This document shows, one piece after another, positions 1 through 8,688 of a stretch of DNA of 64,000 bases. How positions within the stretch are numbered: the first letter of the stretch is position 1; every line of letters starts with the position of its first letter. The stretch lies in assembly GCF_947502065.1 (NCBI RefSeq), contig NZ_CANMYE010000001.1, positions 682,001 to 746,000 on the forward strand, given 5' to 3'. Under the pieces are notes generated by a model. It was not told the DNA's origin and made no database searches. It saw nothing but the letters and a program-made list of their open reading frames with translations. The stretch comes from an uncultured Pseudoteredinibacter sp. (GTDB taxonomy: Bacteria > Pseudomonadota > Gammaproteobacteria > Pseudomonadales > Cellvibrionaceae). Made by a program: the position numbers and the translations under genes.

Positions 1-249
1 ATACATGCTGCGCTTTTCAAACTGCAAACCCAGTGCAACCTGAGCCTCGTGACTTAATGGAATAAGAATAAGGCCAGATGTGGCCATATCCAAGCGGTGA
101 ACAATTCGTGCGTTAGGGTAGTGGGGCAGCAGACGATTGATTAAGCAGTCCTGCTTATCGGGGCCTCGTCCAGGAACAGATAATAAGCCAGGTGGTTTGT
201 TAACGGCCAACATATGCTCGTCTTGGAAGACAATCTCGATATCTAACAT
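1..249 (-). CDS. rluA: RluA-type pseudouridine synthase, N-terminal part (cut by window edge)
   Basis: Only the first 83 codons are present; the rest lies before base 1. The translation opens MLDIEIVFQDEHMLAVNKP and contains HRLDMATSGL, the catalytic Asp motif of RluA-family pseudouridine synthases (HRLDxxTSG). These enzymes convert uridine to pseudouridine in 23S rRNA, and RluA itself also in some tRNAs. There is no S4 domain before the catalytic core, which favours RluA over RluC or RluD. The start is the ATG read from base 249. The exact target base cannot be told from this fragment. Confidence 0.85.
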   Translation of the reverse strand, partial: MLDIEIVFQDEHMLAVNKPPGLLSVPGRGPDKQDCLINRLLPHYPNARIVHRLDMATSGLILIPLSHEAQVALGLQFEKRSMY

Positions 250-344
250 GCTGCTTACTGTGTTTAATTAAAGCTTAAGCTGCTATAGATAATACGATAT
301 CAATAGCGTAAAGAAGGGCGGCATAGTAAGGACTTAAAGAAGGG

Positions 345-373
345 AAGGCAAGCCAGCGGGCGCTGGCTGCCTT
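345..373 (-). terminator. Hairpin downstream of the outer-membrane protein gene
   Basis: AAGGC, a bulged A, then AGCCAGCG pair with CGCTGGCT and GCCTT around a two-base loop. On the minus strand the stem is followed by a pyrimidine-rich tract (CCCTTCTTT). It lies just past the stop codon at 380, so it probably ends that transcript. Confidence 0.6.
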
Positions 374-379
374 AGACAT

Positions 380-1645
380 TTATAGTTCTTTGCGAATACC
401 CAAGACCCACTGTGAGCGATCAAAACTGCTATTACTCTCTTGCCATTGATACTCAAAGTATGGAATCCAGCCATTGGGCAGAATAGCCACTAAGCCAAGT
501 GCCGCATTGATATAGCTATCATCAGGCGATTCACCGGCAAACTGGTATACGGTATTGCTGTTGTCCTGCACAAAGCGTGCACTCATTGACTGCGGATCGC
601 GGTCAAACTCTTTTTCAAACTCAACTCGCAACTGTGGAATCAGTACGCCAAAATCCTGATTAAATACGCCGCTAATATTTAGGCCGAGATTGGCAATTCG
701 GGAATCTCTTTCCATTTTGGAAAAGCTCATGTTTAATCCGGTATTGCTTAGGTCGCGCTCGCTAAAGCCGTCAATCTCAGAGCTGGCCCACAGCAGCGAG
801 GCATAAGGTGTAAATGACCACTGTTCGACATTTATATTGTAACCGCTATTTAAGCTAAACCACTGACTTTCACCATCTGCGCTGCCAGAAGTTCGAGAGC
901 TGATCGCCGTTAATGAGCGTGTGGATTCTTGAAAGATAGAGTTACGACTGAAATCATTATCGCTGCGACTGAATCCAGCGCCCGCTTGTAGATACCAGTT
1001 GGCGTTTAAGTCGGCAGTGGCAAAAAAACTCAAGGCTGACTGCGAACTGTCTTTGCGACCAGCAGAGTTTACTGGAGAAAAGTTTACCCCGGGTAGTTCT
1101 CCGCGAAAATCCAGTTCGGTATCTTCATAGGCGTACATAGCGCCAATCACTAGGCTGTCATTAACTCGATAATCCAGACCGAGCTCAAAGGCGGTGCCAT
1201 CTGAATTGTAGCCACGCTCAGTGCCAAAGCTTGCTTGACGCTTAGAGTCTTCTTGTAACTGCCGAACATTGACTAAGACGCTGAAAGGGCCAATAGGTGT
1301 CTCACTGCCACTGCTACCTCCCTTAGGGTTTTGTTTACGCTCTTGCTGCAAGCGTGCGTTGGCGCGTGCAAAGCTTAGAGCGGCATCATTACTGCTGAGC
1401 ATTTGGCTTGGATTGAGTGAAGCCTCACTGTCTGTTGAAAGATCTCCCGGTTGGGCGGGCCCAACAAAACATAAGCCAGTGAGCTGGCCGTGATCTTGGC
1501 TATTATTGCTCTGTTGCTCACAAACATTAAAAAAGTAATCTTGGAAATTAGCTGGGCCTGCTTGGCTACTGCTCGCCAAAGCAAATGTTAAGCATGCCCC
1601 TATGCTTGCAACACTCTGGGCTGGCTTGGTGAATTTGCTAATCAT
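380..1645 (-). CDS. Autotransporter-like outer-membrane beta-barrel protein
   Basis: The 421-aa product starts with a signal peptide (about residues 1-29, ending SSSQA). A low-complexity Ser/Gln/Asn-rich stretch follows to about residue 115. The remaining ~300 residues show alternating amphipathic strands with repeated Tyr/Trp/Phe (GLDYRVNDSLVIGAMYAYEDTELDF; YLQAGAGFSRSD; FTPYASLLWASSEIDGF), typical of a 12-14-stranded autotransporter-type barrel. The passenger is very short, so this is a barrel with a small N-terminal segment rather than a classical long-passenger autotransporter. The last residue is Leu, not the usual Phe/Trp. It is transcribed divergently from holB. The substrate or role is unknown. 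Confidence 0.7.
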   Translation of the reverse strand: MISKFTKPAQSVASIGACLTFALASSSQAGPANFQDYFFNVCEQQSNNSQDHGQLTGLCFVGPAQPGDLSTDSEASLNPSQMLSSNDAALSFARANARLQQERKQNPKGGSSGSETPIGPFSVLVNVRQLQEDSKRQASFGTERGYNSDGTAFELGLDYRVNDSLVIGAMYAYEDTELDFRGELPGVNFSPVNSAGRKDSSQSALSFFATADLNANWYLQAGAGFSRSDNDFSRNSIFQESTRSLTAISSRTSGSADGESQWFSLNSGYNINVEQWSFTPYASLLWASSEIDGFSERDLSNTGLNMSFSKMERDSRIANLGLNISGVFNQDFGVLIPQLRVEFEKEFDRDPQSMSARFVQDNSNTVYQFAGESPDDSYINAALGLVAILPNGWIPYFEYQWQESNSSFDRSQWVLGIRKEL

Positions 1646-1877
1646 TATCGAACTCCATGGCGTAGGGTAAATAGGATAATATTAGCTTTAGCTGACATTG
1701 GGTAAATCCCTAGAACTGACCAGCTGATAACAGTAATACCTCTTCCAGGCTGCAAATCTTAGTTATTGCCGTACTCAATAATGGTTAGTTTGACCCAGGT
1801 AAGCACTAAAGGGTGTGGGGATAAATGCGATCTGGCATAATTAAAGACCCGATCAATGAATAAACGGCGAGGTTTGA

Positions 1878-2885
1878 GTGTCCGTAACGCTTCCTTACCC
1901 TTGGCAGCAGGAAACCTTAAGTGGCTTGCTTGCACGGTTTAGCCAAGGACAGCTTCCCCATGGATTACTATTTAATGGCACAGCTGGTGTCGGCAAACGG
2001 CATCTGGCGAATTGCTTGGCAGAATATGTTTTATGCGCCGGGCCAAAGAATGATGCTGCCTGTGGTCAGTGCAAGTCATGTGAGTTAATAAAGGCCGGAA
2101 CGCACCCAGATCTTCAAAGCGTGGCACCTGAAGAACAAGGTAAAGCTATAAAAATTGATCAAGTGAGAAAGCTCAATAATTTCTTAGGGCAAACCTCACA
2201 GCAGGGGGGATACAAAGTAGCCATATTGGCACCGGCAGAGGCAATGAACATTAATGCGGCCAATGCTCTATTGAAAAACCTCGAAGAGCCCAGCGCACGC
2301 ACGCTGATTATATTGATCAGCGATGCCCCCAATCGCCTCATGGCAACAATTCGTAGTCGCTGTCAGGCAGTTGCCTTTGCGGTGCCAGCTCTGGCAGAAG
2401 CCAGTCGCTGGCTGGCCCCCTTATGCGGTGATTATGAGCCCGAGGCCTTGTTAAATATGTGTTCAGGGGCGCCATTGGCCGCCAGGGATCTATTGGACGA
2501 AGGGCGATTAGAGGCTCGTTTAAGCTTTGCCGATGATCTCAATCAAATTGCAGCGGGCCAAATGTTCTCATTACAGGCGGCTGCGCGTTGGATGGACGCC
2601 GAGCCCTTATTATTAATTGAAGCCTTGCTGACTTGGCTGCAATCGGCCAGTCGGCAGGAAGTTCAAGGTGACATCGGCCAGCTTATGGAGGCCGAATTAC
2701 AGCTGTTACAACTATTGCAGACGGTCGGTGTAAAACTGCGATTTCGCTTATACGATAAGCTGCTGCAATCCAAGGCTCAGATTCTTAGTGGAGCCAATCC
2801 TAATCAGCAGCTTTTATTGGAAGAAATTGCGATGGATTGGCAGGCAATGATGGCCTCGCGAAAACCCATGAGGCCTGCTATTTAG
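1878..2885 (+). CDS. holB: DNA polymerase III subunit delta'
   Basis: The 335-aa clamp-loader subunit delta' works with gamma/tau and delta to load the beta clamp. It has a P-loop-like GTAGVGKRHL (about residues 35-44), a four-Cys zinc module (CAGPKNDAACGQCKSC), and the sensor/arginine-finger SRC motif in TIRSRCQAV. The start is GTG (MSVTLPYPWQ), which matches the expected N-terminus. It is followed by pilZ and tatD, the order known from Pseudomonas. The usual upstream neighbour tmk is not here; a divergent outer-membrane protein gene is instead. Confidence 0.93.
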   Translation: MSVTLPYPWQQETLSGLLARFSQGQLPHGLLFNGTAGVGKRHLANCLAEYVLCAGPKNDAACGQCKSCELIKAGTHPDLQSVAPEEQGKAIKIDQVRKLNNFLGQTSQQGGYKVAILAPAEAMNINAANALLKNLEEPSARTLIILISDAPNRLMATIRSRCQAVAFAVPALAEASRWLAPLCGDYEPEALLNMCSGAPLAARDLLDEGRLEARLSFADDLNQIAAGQMFSLQAAARWMDAEPLLLIEALLTWLQSASRQEVQGDIGQLMEAELQLLQLLQTVGVKLRFRLYDKLLQSKAQILSGANPNQQLLLEEIAMDWQAMMASRKPMRPAI

Positions 2886-3051
2886 GGGCTATTTGATCCT
2901 GCTTGATGGCCTTGGCCATTGAAGGCTGCTATATTAGTGAATGATTTCGAATATTGTGCTGCTAGCCTTTTATCGGCTGAAATGTGAACAGTTAGCAGCT
3001 ATTTGCCGTTATAAAGCGGCTACTAGAATGGATATTTAAAAGGACATTGTT

Positions 3052-3405
3052 ATGGCGGGTTTGGGCGGCAACGCTCGTAACGGTATTTTATCCCTTACGA
3101 TTAAAGACAAAGCAGTGCTCTATGCGGCTTATATGCCCTTTATTGAGCATGGTGGCCTTTTTATCCCGACCAGCAAGCAATATCAGTTAGGTGATGAAGT
3201 GTTTATGCTTTTGAACCTGATGGATGAACCAGAAAAAATCCCTGTAGCTGGCAAGGTTGTTTGGATCACGCCCAAAGGTGCCCAAAGTAACCGTGCGGCC
3301 GGCATTGGTGTTCAGTTTAGTGATCATGATAATGTGGCGCTAAACAAAATCGAGACCTATTTGGCAGGCTCAATAGACTCTGAACGTCCAACTCATACCA
3401 TGTGA
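3052..3405 (+). CDS. pilZ: Type IV pilus assembly protein PilZ
   Basis: The 117-aa protein is very close to the founding PilZ of Pseudomonas aeruginosa. It shares segments such as RNGILSLTIKDK, GGLFIPTSK and DEVFMLLNLMDEPEKIPV, and the C-terminal RPTHTM. PilZ in this context is needed for type IV pilus biogenesis and acts through partners such as FimX and the PilB ATPase. This orthologue class lacks the RxxxR and D/NxSxxG residues needed to bind cyclic-di-GMP, and they are absent here too. It sits between holB and tatD, as in Pseudomonas, with an AAAGGA ribosome-binding site ahead of the ATG. Confidence 0.95.
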   Translation: MAGLGGNARNGILSLTIKDKAVLYAAYMPFIEHGGLFIPTSKQYQLGDEVFMLLNLMDEPEKIPVAGKVVWITPKGAQSNRAAGIGVQFSDHDNVALNKIETYLAGSIDSERPTHTM

Positions 3406-3543
3406 TTTGAACCCCGTATTTTACGGCCTAATCGGTTTGCCGGTTGGGCCGTTGTTCGTTTTAAGGGCTGGAAAATACTAAACCTAGTAAAATATTAAGC
3501 CTAATAAAATACTAAGCCCAATAAGTAAAAAGAGATTTCTACC

Positions 3544-4317
3544 GTGTTAATTGATTCCCATTGCCACCTTGATCGTTTGAAATATAAAGAAGGTGAAACC
3601 TTAGATAGCGCTGTTAGCTTCGCATTGGAGCGCGGCGTCGAAAAAATGCTTTGTGTGGGGATCAGCACAGAGAACCGTGAAGCGGTAACAGCAATTGCTG
3701 AAAAATATGAGCAGGTCTATGCCTCGGTTGGCGTTCACCCTTTAGATGTTGAAACGGGCTTGGCCAGTATTGATGATCTTATTGCCTGGTCGAAGCATGA
3801 GAGAGTAGTTGCCCTTGGTGAAACCGGCTTGGATTATTACTACAGTGCTGATCAAAAAAGCTTACAACAGGAAAGTTTTGTGATGCATTTACAGGCTGCG
3901 GCCCAATGTGGCTTGCCAGTAATTGTTCACACAAGAGATGCACGCCAAGATACCCTAGATCTTATTAAGCAGCATGGTGATTTAGAGAAGGCGGGTGTCT
4001 TGCATTGCTTTACCGAAAACTGGGATATGGCCTCGAAGGCGCTAGATATGAACTATTACATTTCTATCTCGGGGATTGTAACCTTTCGCAATGCCGATGA
4101 GCTCAGGGATGTGTGTAAAAAAATTCCTCTTGAGCGCTTATTGATTGAAACTGATTCGCCTTACCTTGCGCCTGTACCTTATCGTGGCAAACCTAATCAG
4201 CCTGCTTATGTGCGCGAAGTCGCTGAGTTTATTGCTGAGTTAAAGGGCGTGAGCTACCAAGAGCTAGTGCAAACCACCGCCGATAATTTTCATCGCCTGT
4301 TTTATAAATCGGCCTAA
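3544..4317 (+). CDS. tatD: TatD-family metal-dependent DNase/hydrolase
   Basis: The 257-aa TIM-barrel hydrolase starts at GTG (MLIDSHCHLDRL). The first metal ligands are H6 and H8 in DSHCHLD. Further family motifs are GETGLDYYY, the PVIVHTRDA segment, LHCFTE, and LLIETDSPYLAPVPYRGKPNQP near the C-terminus. YcfH/TatD proteins are 3'-5' exonucleases or generic phosphohydrolases. It is the third gene of the holB-pilZ-tatD block, which it follows after a ~140-bp gap carrying short repeated AATAAAATA runs. Which of the TatD paralogues (TatD, YcfH, YjjV) it matches is uncertain; the holB linkage favours YcfH. Confidence 0.92.
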   Translation: MLIDSHCHLDRLKYKEGETLDSAVSFALERGVEKMLCVGISTENREAVTAIAEKYEQVYASVGVHPLDVETGLASIDDLIAWSKHERVVALGETGLDYYYSADQKSLQQESFVMHLQAAAQCGLPVIVHTRDARQDTLDLIKQHGDLEKAGVLHCFTENWDMASKALDMNYYISISGIVTFRNADELRDVCKKIPLERLLIETDSPYLAPVPYRGKPNQPAYVREVAEFIAELKGVSYQELVQTTADNFHRLFYKSA

Positions 4318-4344
4318 AGCTCGTCCTGTACATTCAACACATAA

Positions 4345-4373
4345 AAAAGAGAGCCTTGTAGAGCTCTCTTTTT
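4345..4373. terminator. Bidirectional rho-independent terminator
   Basis: AAAGAGAGC and GCTCTCTTT form a 9-bp stem around an 8-base loop, with an A-run on the left and a T-run on the right. It lies between tatD (plus) and the glycosyltransferase gene (minus), which converge here, so it can end both transcripts. Confidence 0.85.
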
Positions 4374-4400
4374 CCAACCGAAATTCCATAAGTCGTTTTA

Positions 4401-5459
4401 TTAACTGGTAATAAAGTTTCGATTACCCTCGGCAGAGGTTTTTTGCCAAAGATCTTCACTTAAATCCCGGTAGCAATCCCAGTTGCCACCTTGTAGCCAG
4501 TTGACAATATGTTTTGCAACATCAGGGTAGTGAACCTTCTGGCTTTTATTCCATTGTAACCAAGCATCTACGGTTGGCCTTTGCAGTTGATCCATGGCGA
4601 TACCCAAATCCAATTCATACAGGGCTCTCGCATTAGATTCCTGCTCTGTTTGTCCTTGTAGTGGTTTAACCAATAGCTTCTTACCTAGAGTGATTGCTTC
4701 GCTGGCAAGTTCAAATCCCGCATTGCATATAACACCCTCACAGTGGTGTAAATCTTGATGGAAACCTTCGCGGGAAGCAGGTTTGAACTTCAAGTGTTCT
4801 AGCTCGCAAGGCTCATAAAATGGGCCATAAATTGCAAATTGAAAATCTTTAAAGGGAGCTAATAACTCTACAACGTCGGCCTGAGCTTCAAAGCCCAAGT
4901 AGACTAAAATGAGAGGTTTTTGACCGGTAGGAGCTTGTGTAGCTTCATGTAACTCAACAATCGGAGGTAAAATATTTTGATCAAAATGGTGCCAGTGTAA
5001 GCCTAGCCCTATGCTAACCGGCGCAAAGTTCTGCATGATTTTACGCGATAGAAAATCATTCCCCGCTTTAGGTACAGCATGATCAAATGCATATTGATGA
5101 CCAATGCCAATACAGGGCTTGCCGGCAAGTTTTGCCGCCCAGGCCGATACTGGCTCAAAATCACTGACCACGACATCGTATTCTTTAAGGCGCTTGCGCA
5201 TGGCCGCAACATCTTTAAAGAACTGCAGCCAGTGATTTTGTTTGAGAGTTTCTAAATTACTAATTTTGCCATTTTTAAAAGCAAACGATAAACCAGATAA
5301 ACACTCCCAATCGCCAAACTTTTCCATATCAAAAAAGTCTTCGCGTTTGCGACCGGTGAATACATATTGTGTGTTTTCGAGGGGGAGGTGTTTAGCCATA
5401 GCATGGGCGCGAGAAATGTGGCCATTACCCGTGGCCTGCACCCCGTAAAGAATTTTCAT
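4401..5459 (-). CDS. Glycosyltransferase of the MJ1255 / COG1819-like family
   Basis: The 352-aa protein opens MKILYGVQATGNGHISRA, the nucleotide-sugar transferase N-terminus of the GT-B type (TGNGHISRA resembles the GxGH motif of MurG and its relatives). The C-terminal half contains the donor-binding segment GFELASEAITLGKKLLVKPL followed by GQTEQESNARALYELDLG, typical of the family. The acceptor is unknown. It is followed 12 bp downstream of the PAP2 gene on the same strand, so the two form an operon. A lipid-linked or envelope sugar is a reasonable inference from the PAP2 partner, but not shown. Confidence 0.75.
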   Translation of the reverse strand: MKILYGVQATGNGHISRAHAMAKHLPLENTQYVFTGRKREDFFDMEKFGDWECLSGLSFAFKNGKISNLETLKQNHWLQFFKDVAAMRKRLKEYDVVVSDFEPVSAWAAKLAGKPCIGIGHQYAFDHAVPKAGNDFLSRKIMQNFAPVSIGLGLHWHHFDQNILPPIVELHEATQAPTGQKPLILVYLGFEAQADVVELLAPFKDFQFAIYGPFYEPCELEHLKFKPASREGFHQDLHHCEGVICNAGFELASEAITLGKKLLVKPLQGQTEQESNARALYELDLGIAMDQLQRPTVDAWLQWNKSQKVHYPDVAKHIVNWLQGGNWDCYRDLSEDLWQKTSAEGNRNFITS

Positions 5460-5471
5460 GCAGTGTAAAAC

Positions 5472-6008
5472 CTATAAATAACTCAAAATCAGAAAAGCAA
5501 TGCCATGACCCAAAGTAGCGCCAGCAACAATATCGGTAGGAAAGTGAACGCCTAACATGACCCTAGAGCTACCCACCATAACTGCCCAGATATACAACAC
5601 AGGTGTGAGCGCGGGATAGAAGCTCGAAAGCATGGCTGCCATTAAAAAAGCCGCTGAAGTATGCCCAGAGGGGAAGCTAAATTGATCAGAGGGCTGTACT
5701 TCGCTTTTAAAGTTGGGCAGCGCTGCCGGTGGGCGATTGCGTTTAAAATGATTTTTCAAGATGTAATACAAGCAACGCTCTACAACAAAACCGGCGGCGA
5801 GTAATACGAAAAATTGATTGCTGCCTTGTAATAGCAGTAGCAAACCAAACAGCGCATACAAGGGGCCGTCGGCGCTTTTAGAAACCCAGTAGCTGCCTTG
5901 AATAAACAGCTGACGATGCTTTCTACGTAAGCACCAATAAAAGGCGGCCACATCAAATTGATGGATACTGGCGAGAATTTGTTGTCCGGCACTGATTGGT
6001 GAGGCCAT
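5472..6008 (-). CDS. PAP2-family membrane phosphatase
   Basis: The 178-aa membrane protein carries the three PAP2 signature motifs in order: KNHFKRNRPP (C1, KxxxxxxRP), FPSGHTSA (C2, PSGH) and SRVMLGVHFPTDI (C3, SRxxxxxHxxxD). Hydrophobic segments lie between and after them (YALFGLLLLLQG, FFVLLAAGFVV, the C-terminal GATLGHGIAFLILSYL). Such enzymes hydrolyse lipid phosphates or undecaprenyl pyrophosphate at the outer face of the inner membrane. It precedes the glycosyltransferase gene in a two-gene operon. Confidence 0.85.
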   Translation of the reverse strand: MASPISAGQQILASIHQFDVAAFYWCLRRKHRQLFIQGSYWVSKSADGPLYALFGLLLLLQGSNQFFVLLAAGFVVERCLYYILKNHFKRNRPPAALPNFKSEVQPSDQFSFPSGHTSAAFLMAAMLSSFYPALTPVLYIWAVMVGSSRVMLGVHFPTDIVAGATLGHGIAFLILSYL

Positions 6009-6110
6009 ATTCTTCTTCTCCTAGTTTTTGCTGAGTCTAGGGAGCCAATATTTCAGTTGGGTGTTGCTTAGATTACAGTTGTATGAAAGTTGAGCAGTTG
6101 CGCATTGTAG

Positions 6111-6400
6111 AATGCTAGGAGCTTCCCTCTGCCTTGCTGGGCCATCTCCGAGTCGGATGAGGAGCTGAGCTTGGATGGATCCAGTTTTTTGCGTGCCCAG
6201 CAAGGTAGAGGGAAGCTCCAAGCATTCGGTCCGGGCACCTCAGTGTCTTTTCTGCTCTTCTGACATTGCGGGACCGCCTCCGAGCGGGCGAGGAGCTGAG
6301 CTTGGATGAGGCCAGCTTTTTGCGTGCCCAGCAAGGCAGAGGGAAGCTCCTAGCATTCGGTCCATTCACCTCAGTGTCTTATTCTGCTCTTATGGCCTTA
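6111..6400. repeat. Compound repeat: inverted 32-mer plus two tandem ~131-bp units
   Basis: Bases 6111-6142 (starting AATGCTAGGAGCTTCCCT) recur exactly in reverse complement at 6326-6357, and with two mismatches at 6195-6226. Separately, 6139-6269 and 6270-6400 are tandem copies of a ~131-bp unit; each holds GAGGAGCTGAGCTTGGATG, TTTTTGCGTGCCCAGCAAGG, GCATTCGGTCC and CACCTCAGTGTCTT. A decayed third unit may begin near 6391. No transposase is present. Apparent reading frames here on both strands arise from the repeats. Confidence 0.8.
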
Positions 6401-6541
6401 CTGTACCACCTCCTCAGTGGGGTGATTCAATATAGCCTTATTATGGTGTTCCACTTTTACGGACTTGTAGTTCGCTTATGTCTGCTTCATCGCTATGGTA
6501 AACTTCAGCACCTTATCAAAGCCAATCAACAAGGGCAGGGC

Positions 6542-7168
6542 ATGAGCCAGAAATTACAGCAACAAATACGCATAATGTTGGATCTTCAAGACAATATGAA
6601 CAGCAAAGTTCATCAAGACTGGAGAGCGCAAAACTTTGAATGGTATCGCGCCATTTGGATCGAGTGTGGCGAGTTGTTGGATCATTACGGTTGGAAGTGG
6701 TGGAAAAAGCAGAGCCCTGATATCGAGCAGGTACGCCTAGAGCTTATTGATATTTGGCATTTTGGCTTAAGTATGTTGCTGATGAGTCAGGGCGATAAAG
6801 ATGCACTAGCTGCGGACCTTACTGAACAAATGCAAAGCAGCACAGCGCCAGAGAATTTCCCCATTGCTTTGGAAAGTTTCACCGCTATTGTATTGGCCGA
6901 GAAACGCTTTCCTATTGATAGCTTTATGAGTTTGTTAGCCGGCGTAGAGCTTGATACCGAGGGCCTGTATACCAGCTATGTTGGCAAAAACGTTTTAAAC
7001 TTTTTCCGCCAAGATAACGGCTACAAAGATGGCAGCTATCGCAAACTATGGGCTGGCCGTGAAGATAACGAACACCTTGTCGAACTGGTGCAAGAGCTTG
7101 ATAGCAGCTCAGCGAGTTTTGCTGATGAGCTATACCAAGCGTTGCAGAGTCGTTACCAGCAAGGCTAA
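6542..7168 (+). CDS. Dimeric (all-alpha) dUTP diphosphatase
   Basis: The recognisable protein starts at MSQKLQQQIRIMLDLQDNMN and is about 208 aa. It shows the ExxE and ExxD metal motifs of the all-alpha NTP pyrophosphatase superfamily: WIECGELLDHYGWKWWKK and RLELIDIWHFGLSML. These match dimeric dUTPases, which hydrolyse dUTP to dUMP and PPi. The open frame extends upstream to 6266, but that extension comes from the repeat region and adds a stretch unlike the family, so I place the start at 6542, where GGGCAGGG precedes the ATG. Starts at 6392 or 6443 cannot be excluded. Confidence 0.78.
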   Translation: MSQKLQQQIRIMLDLQDNMNSKVHQDWRAQNFEWYRAIWIECGELLDHYGWKWWKKQSPDIEQVRLELIDIWHFGLSMLLMSQGDKDALAADLTEQMQSSTAPENFPIALESFTAIVLAEKRFPIDSFMSLLAGVELDTEGLYTSYVGKNVLNFFRQDNGYKDGSYRKLWAGREDNEHLVELVQELDSSSASFADELYQALQSRYQQG

Positions 7169-7518
7169 AGTTCTCTAATGAGTTTATGCCTACTCCAGTT
7201 TGTGGGATCGGGGCGCGACTAAAGTCCAATTGGCCCGGCGCTCATGCCGGGTACACTTCAGATATTTACCGGCCAATCTGCTTGGCTTGTCGTTTTTTTG
7301 ATCATTAAATTTGATCTGGCTTACATGCAGAGGCATCAATGTGCCAAGAATCGTTCTTATTGATGCAATTTCGCCGTTAAATCACTATAATTGCCGCGCT
7401 TTATCTGGGCTCAAATGCTCGGAACGGCAAAGAATTTTGGCCTGGCGCTGACGCCAAACCTATTGCAGGTGGCGCAGGGCGGGGCTTAAGCACCTACCAA
7501 ACTGCACGGAGATATACT
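7169..7518. promoter_or_regulatory. Leader/intergenic region before mdh with nested inverted repeat
   Basis: This is 350 bp without a gene. GCATCAAT (7333-7340) and ATTGATGC (7359-7366) form an outer inverted repeat, with AAGAA (7346-7350) and TTCTT (7354-7358) inside it. A TATAAT lies at 7386-7391, with TTGATG at 7360-7365 as a possible -35; the 20-bp spacing is long. The remaining ~125 bp to the GTG would be a long 5' untranslated leader. Promoter use is an inference. Confidence 0.4.
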
Positions 7519-8502
7519 GTGAAAGCACCTGTACGCGTTGCTGTAACCGGAGCCGCCGGTCAAATTAGCTACTCTCTTTTGTTCCGTATCGCTGCTGGCG
7601 AAATGTTGGGCAAAGACCAGCCTGTAATTCTACAAATGCTGGAAATTACCCCTGCCTTGAATGCACTGAAAGGTGTAGCGATGGAGCTGGACGATTGTGC
7701 CTTCCCTCTGTTGGCCGGTATGGTTTGCACTGACGATCCAAATGTTGCCTTTAAAGACGCCGACTACGCCTTGCTAGTAGGTGCGCGTCCTCGTGGTCCA
7801 GGTATGGAGCGTAAAGATCTGCTAGAAGCTAACGCTGCGATCTTCTCTGTACAGGGTAAAGCGATTAACGATCACGCTTCTCGTGACATTAAAGTATTGG
7901 TTGTTGGTAACCCAGCAAACACCAACGCGTTGATTGCTCAGCGCAATGCTCCTGACATCGATCCTCGTCAGTTTACCGCCATGATGCGTTTGGACCACAA
8001 CCGTGCCATGAGCCAGTTGGCTGCTAAGACTGACAAGAGCATTAATGATGTTAAGAATGTCATCATCTGGGGTAACCACTCAGCCACTCAGTACCCAGAC
8101 ATTCACAATACAACTGTTGACGGTACAGGCGCGATGTCTTTGATCGACCAAGCTTGGTACGAGAATGACTTCATTCCAACCGTTCAGCAACGTGGTGCAG
8201 CTATCATTGAAGCCCGTGGCGCTTCTTCTGCGGCGTCTGCTGCAAATGCGGCTATCTTCCACATGCGTGACTGGGCTCTAGGTACTCCTGAGGGTGACTA
8301 CGTGACCATGGGTGTATACTCTGATGGCTCTTACGGTATCGAAGAAGGTTTGATCTACGGTTACCCATGTACTTGTAAAGATGGCGACTGGACTATCGTT
8401 CAAGGTATTGAGCTAAACGAGTTCTCCAAAACCAAAATGCAAGCGACGGAAACCGAATTGCGTGAAGAGCGTGACGCGGTTAAAGACTTACTACCTGCTT
8501 AA
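7519..8502 (+). CDS. mdh: NAD-dependent malate dehydrogenase
   Basis: The 327-aa enzyme interconverts malate and oxaloacetate in the TCA cycle. Its N-terminal Rossmann motif is [19 protein letters not shown], and the substrate arginines lie in [14 protein letters not shown]. The catalytic Asp-Arg and His segments are [12 protein letters not shown] and [12 protein letters not shown]. Length and motifs fit the 325-330-aa cytosolic-type MDH group (as in Pseudomonas relatives and Thermus), not the 312-aa E. coli type. It starts at GTG, with ACGGAGATA as the ribosome-binding site. Codon use is markedly enriched in preferred codons, in line with high expression. A strong terminator follows. Confidence 0.95.
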   Translation: MKAPVRVAVTGAAGQISYSLLFRIAAGEMLGKDQPVILQMLEITPALNALKGVAMELDDCAFPLLAGMVCTDDPNVAFKDADYALLVGARPRGPGMERKDLLEANAAIFSVQGKAINDHASRDIKVLVVGNPANTNALIAQRNAPDIDPRQFTAMMRLDHNRAMSQLAAKTDKSINDVKNVIIWGNHSATQYPDIHNTTVDGTGAMSLIDQAWYENDFIPTVQQRGAAIIEARGASSAASAANAAIFHMRDWALGTPEGDYVTMGVYSDGSYGIEEGLIYGYPCTCKDGDWTIVQGIELNEFSKTKMQATETELREERDAVKDLLPA

Positions 8503-8523
8503 TATTACAGTGAGTGAAGGCTT

Positions 8524-8551
8524 AAAAAACGCGGCTAAGCCGCGTTTTTTT
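8524..8551 (+). terminator. Rho-independent terminator of mdh
   Basis: ACGCGGC-TAA-GCCGCGT forms a 7-bp GC-rich stem with a three-base loop, flanked by an A-run and followed by seven T's. It lies 20 bp past the mdh stop. Confidence 0.92.
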
Positions 8552-8688
8552 ATGTCTAAGATTTATCATAGGTTTAGAACTTAATGATAAAAATAAACTT
8601 TTATTAAATAAACACTTGAGTTTCTTTGATCAATAATGACAATGTTGATCAGGCAAGTGCATGATAGTCCAAAGGAGAGGAGCCTCGT

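Noticed and set aside
1269..1493. Plus-strand 74-aa frame inside the outer-membrane protein gene
   Set aside because: Entirely antisense to a gene with a clear signal peptide and barrel; no independent evidence.
6021..6369. Three overlapping minus-strand open frames upstream of the dUTPase
   Set aside because: All read through the tandem/inverted repeat patch and repeat each other's peptides; they are artefacts of repeats.
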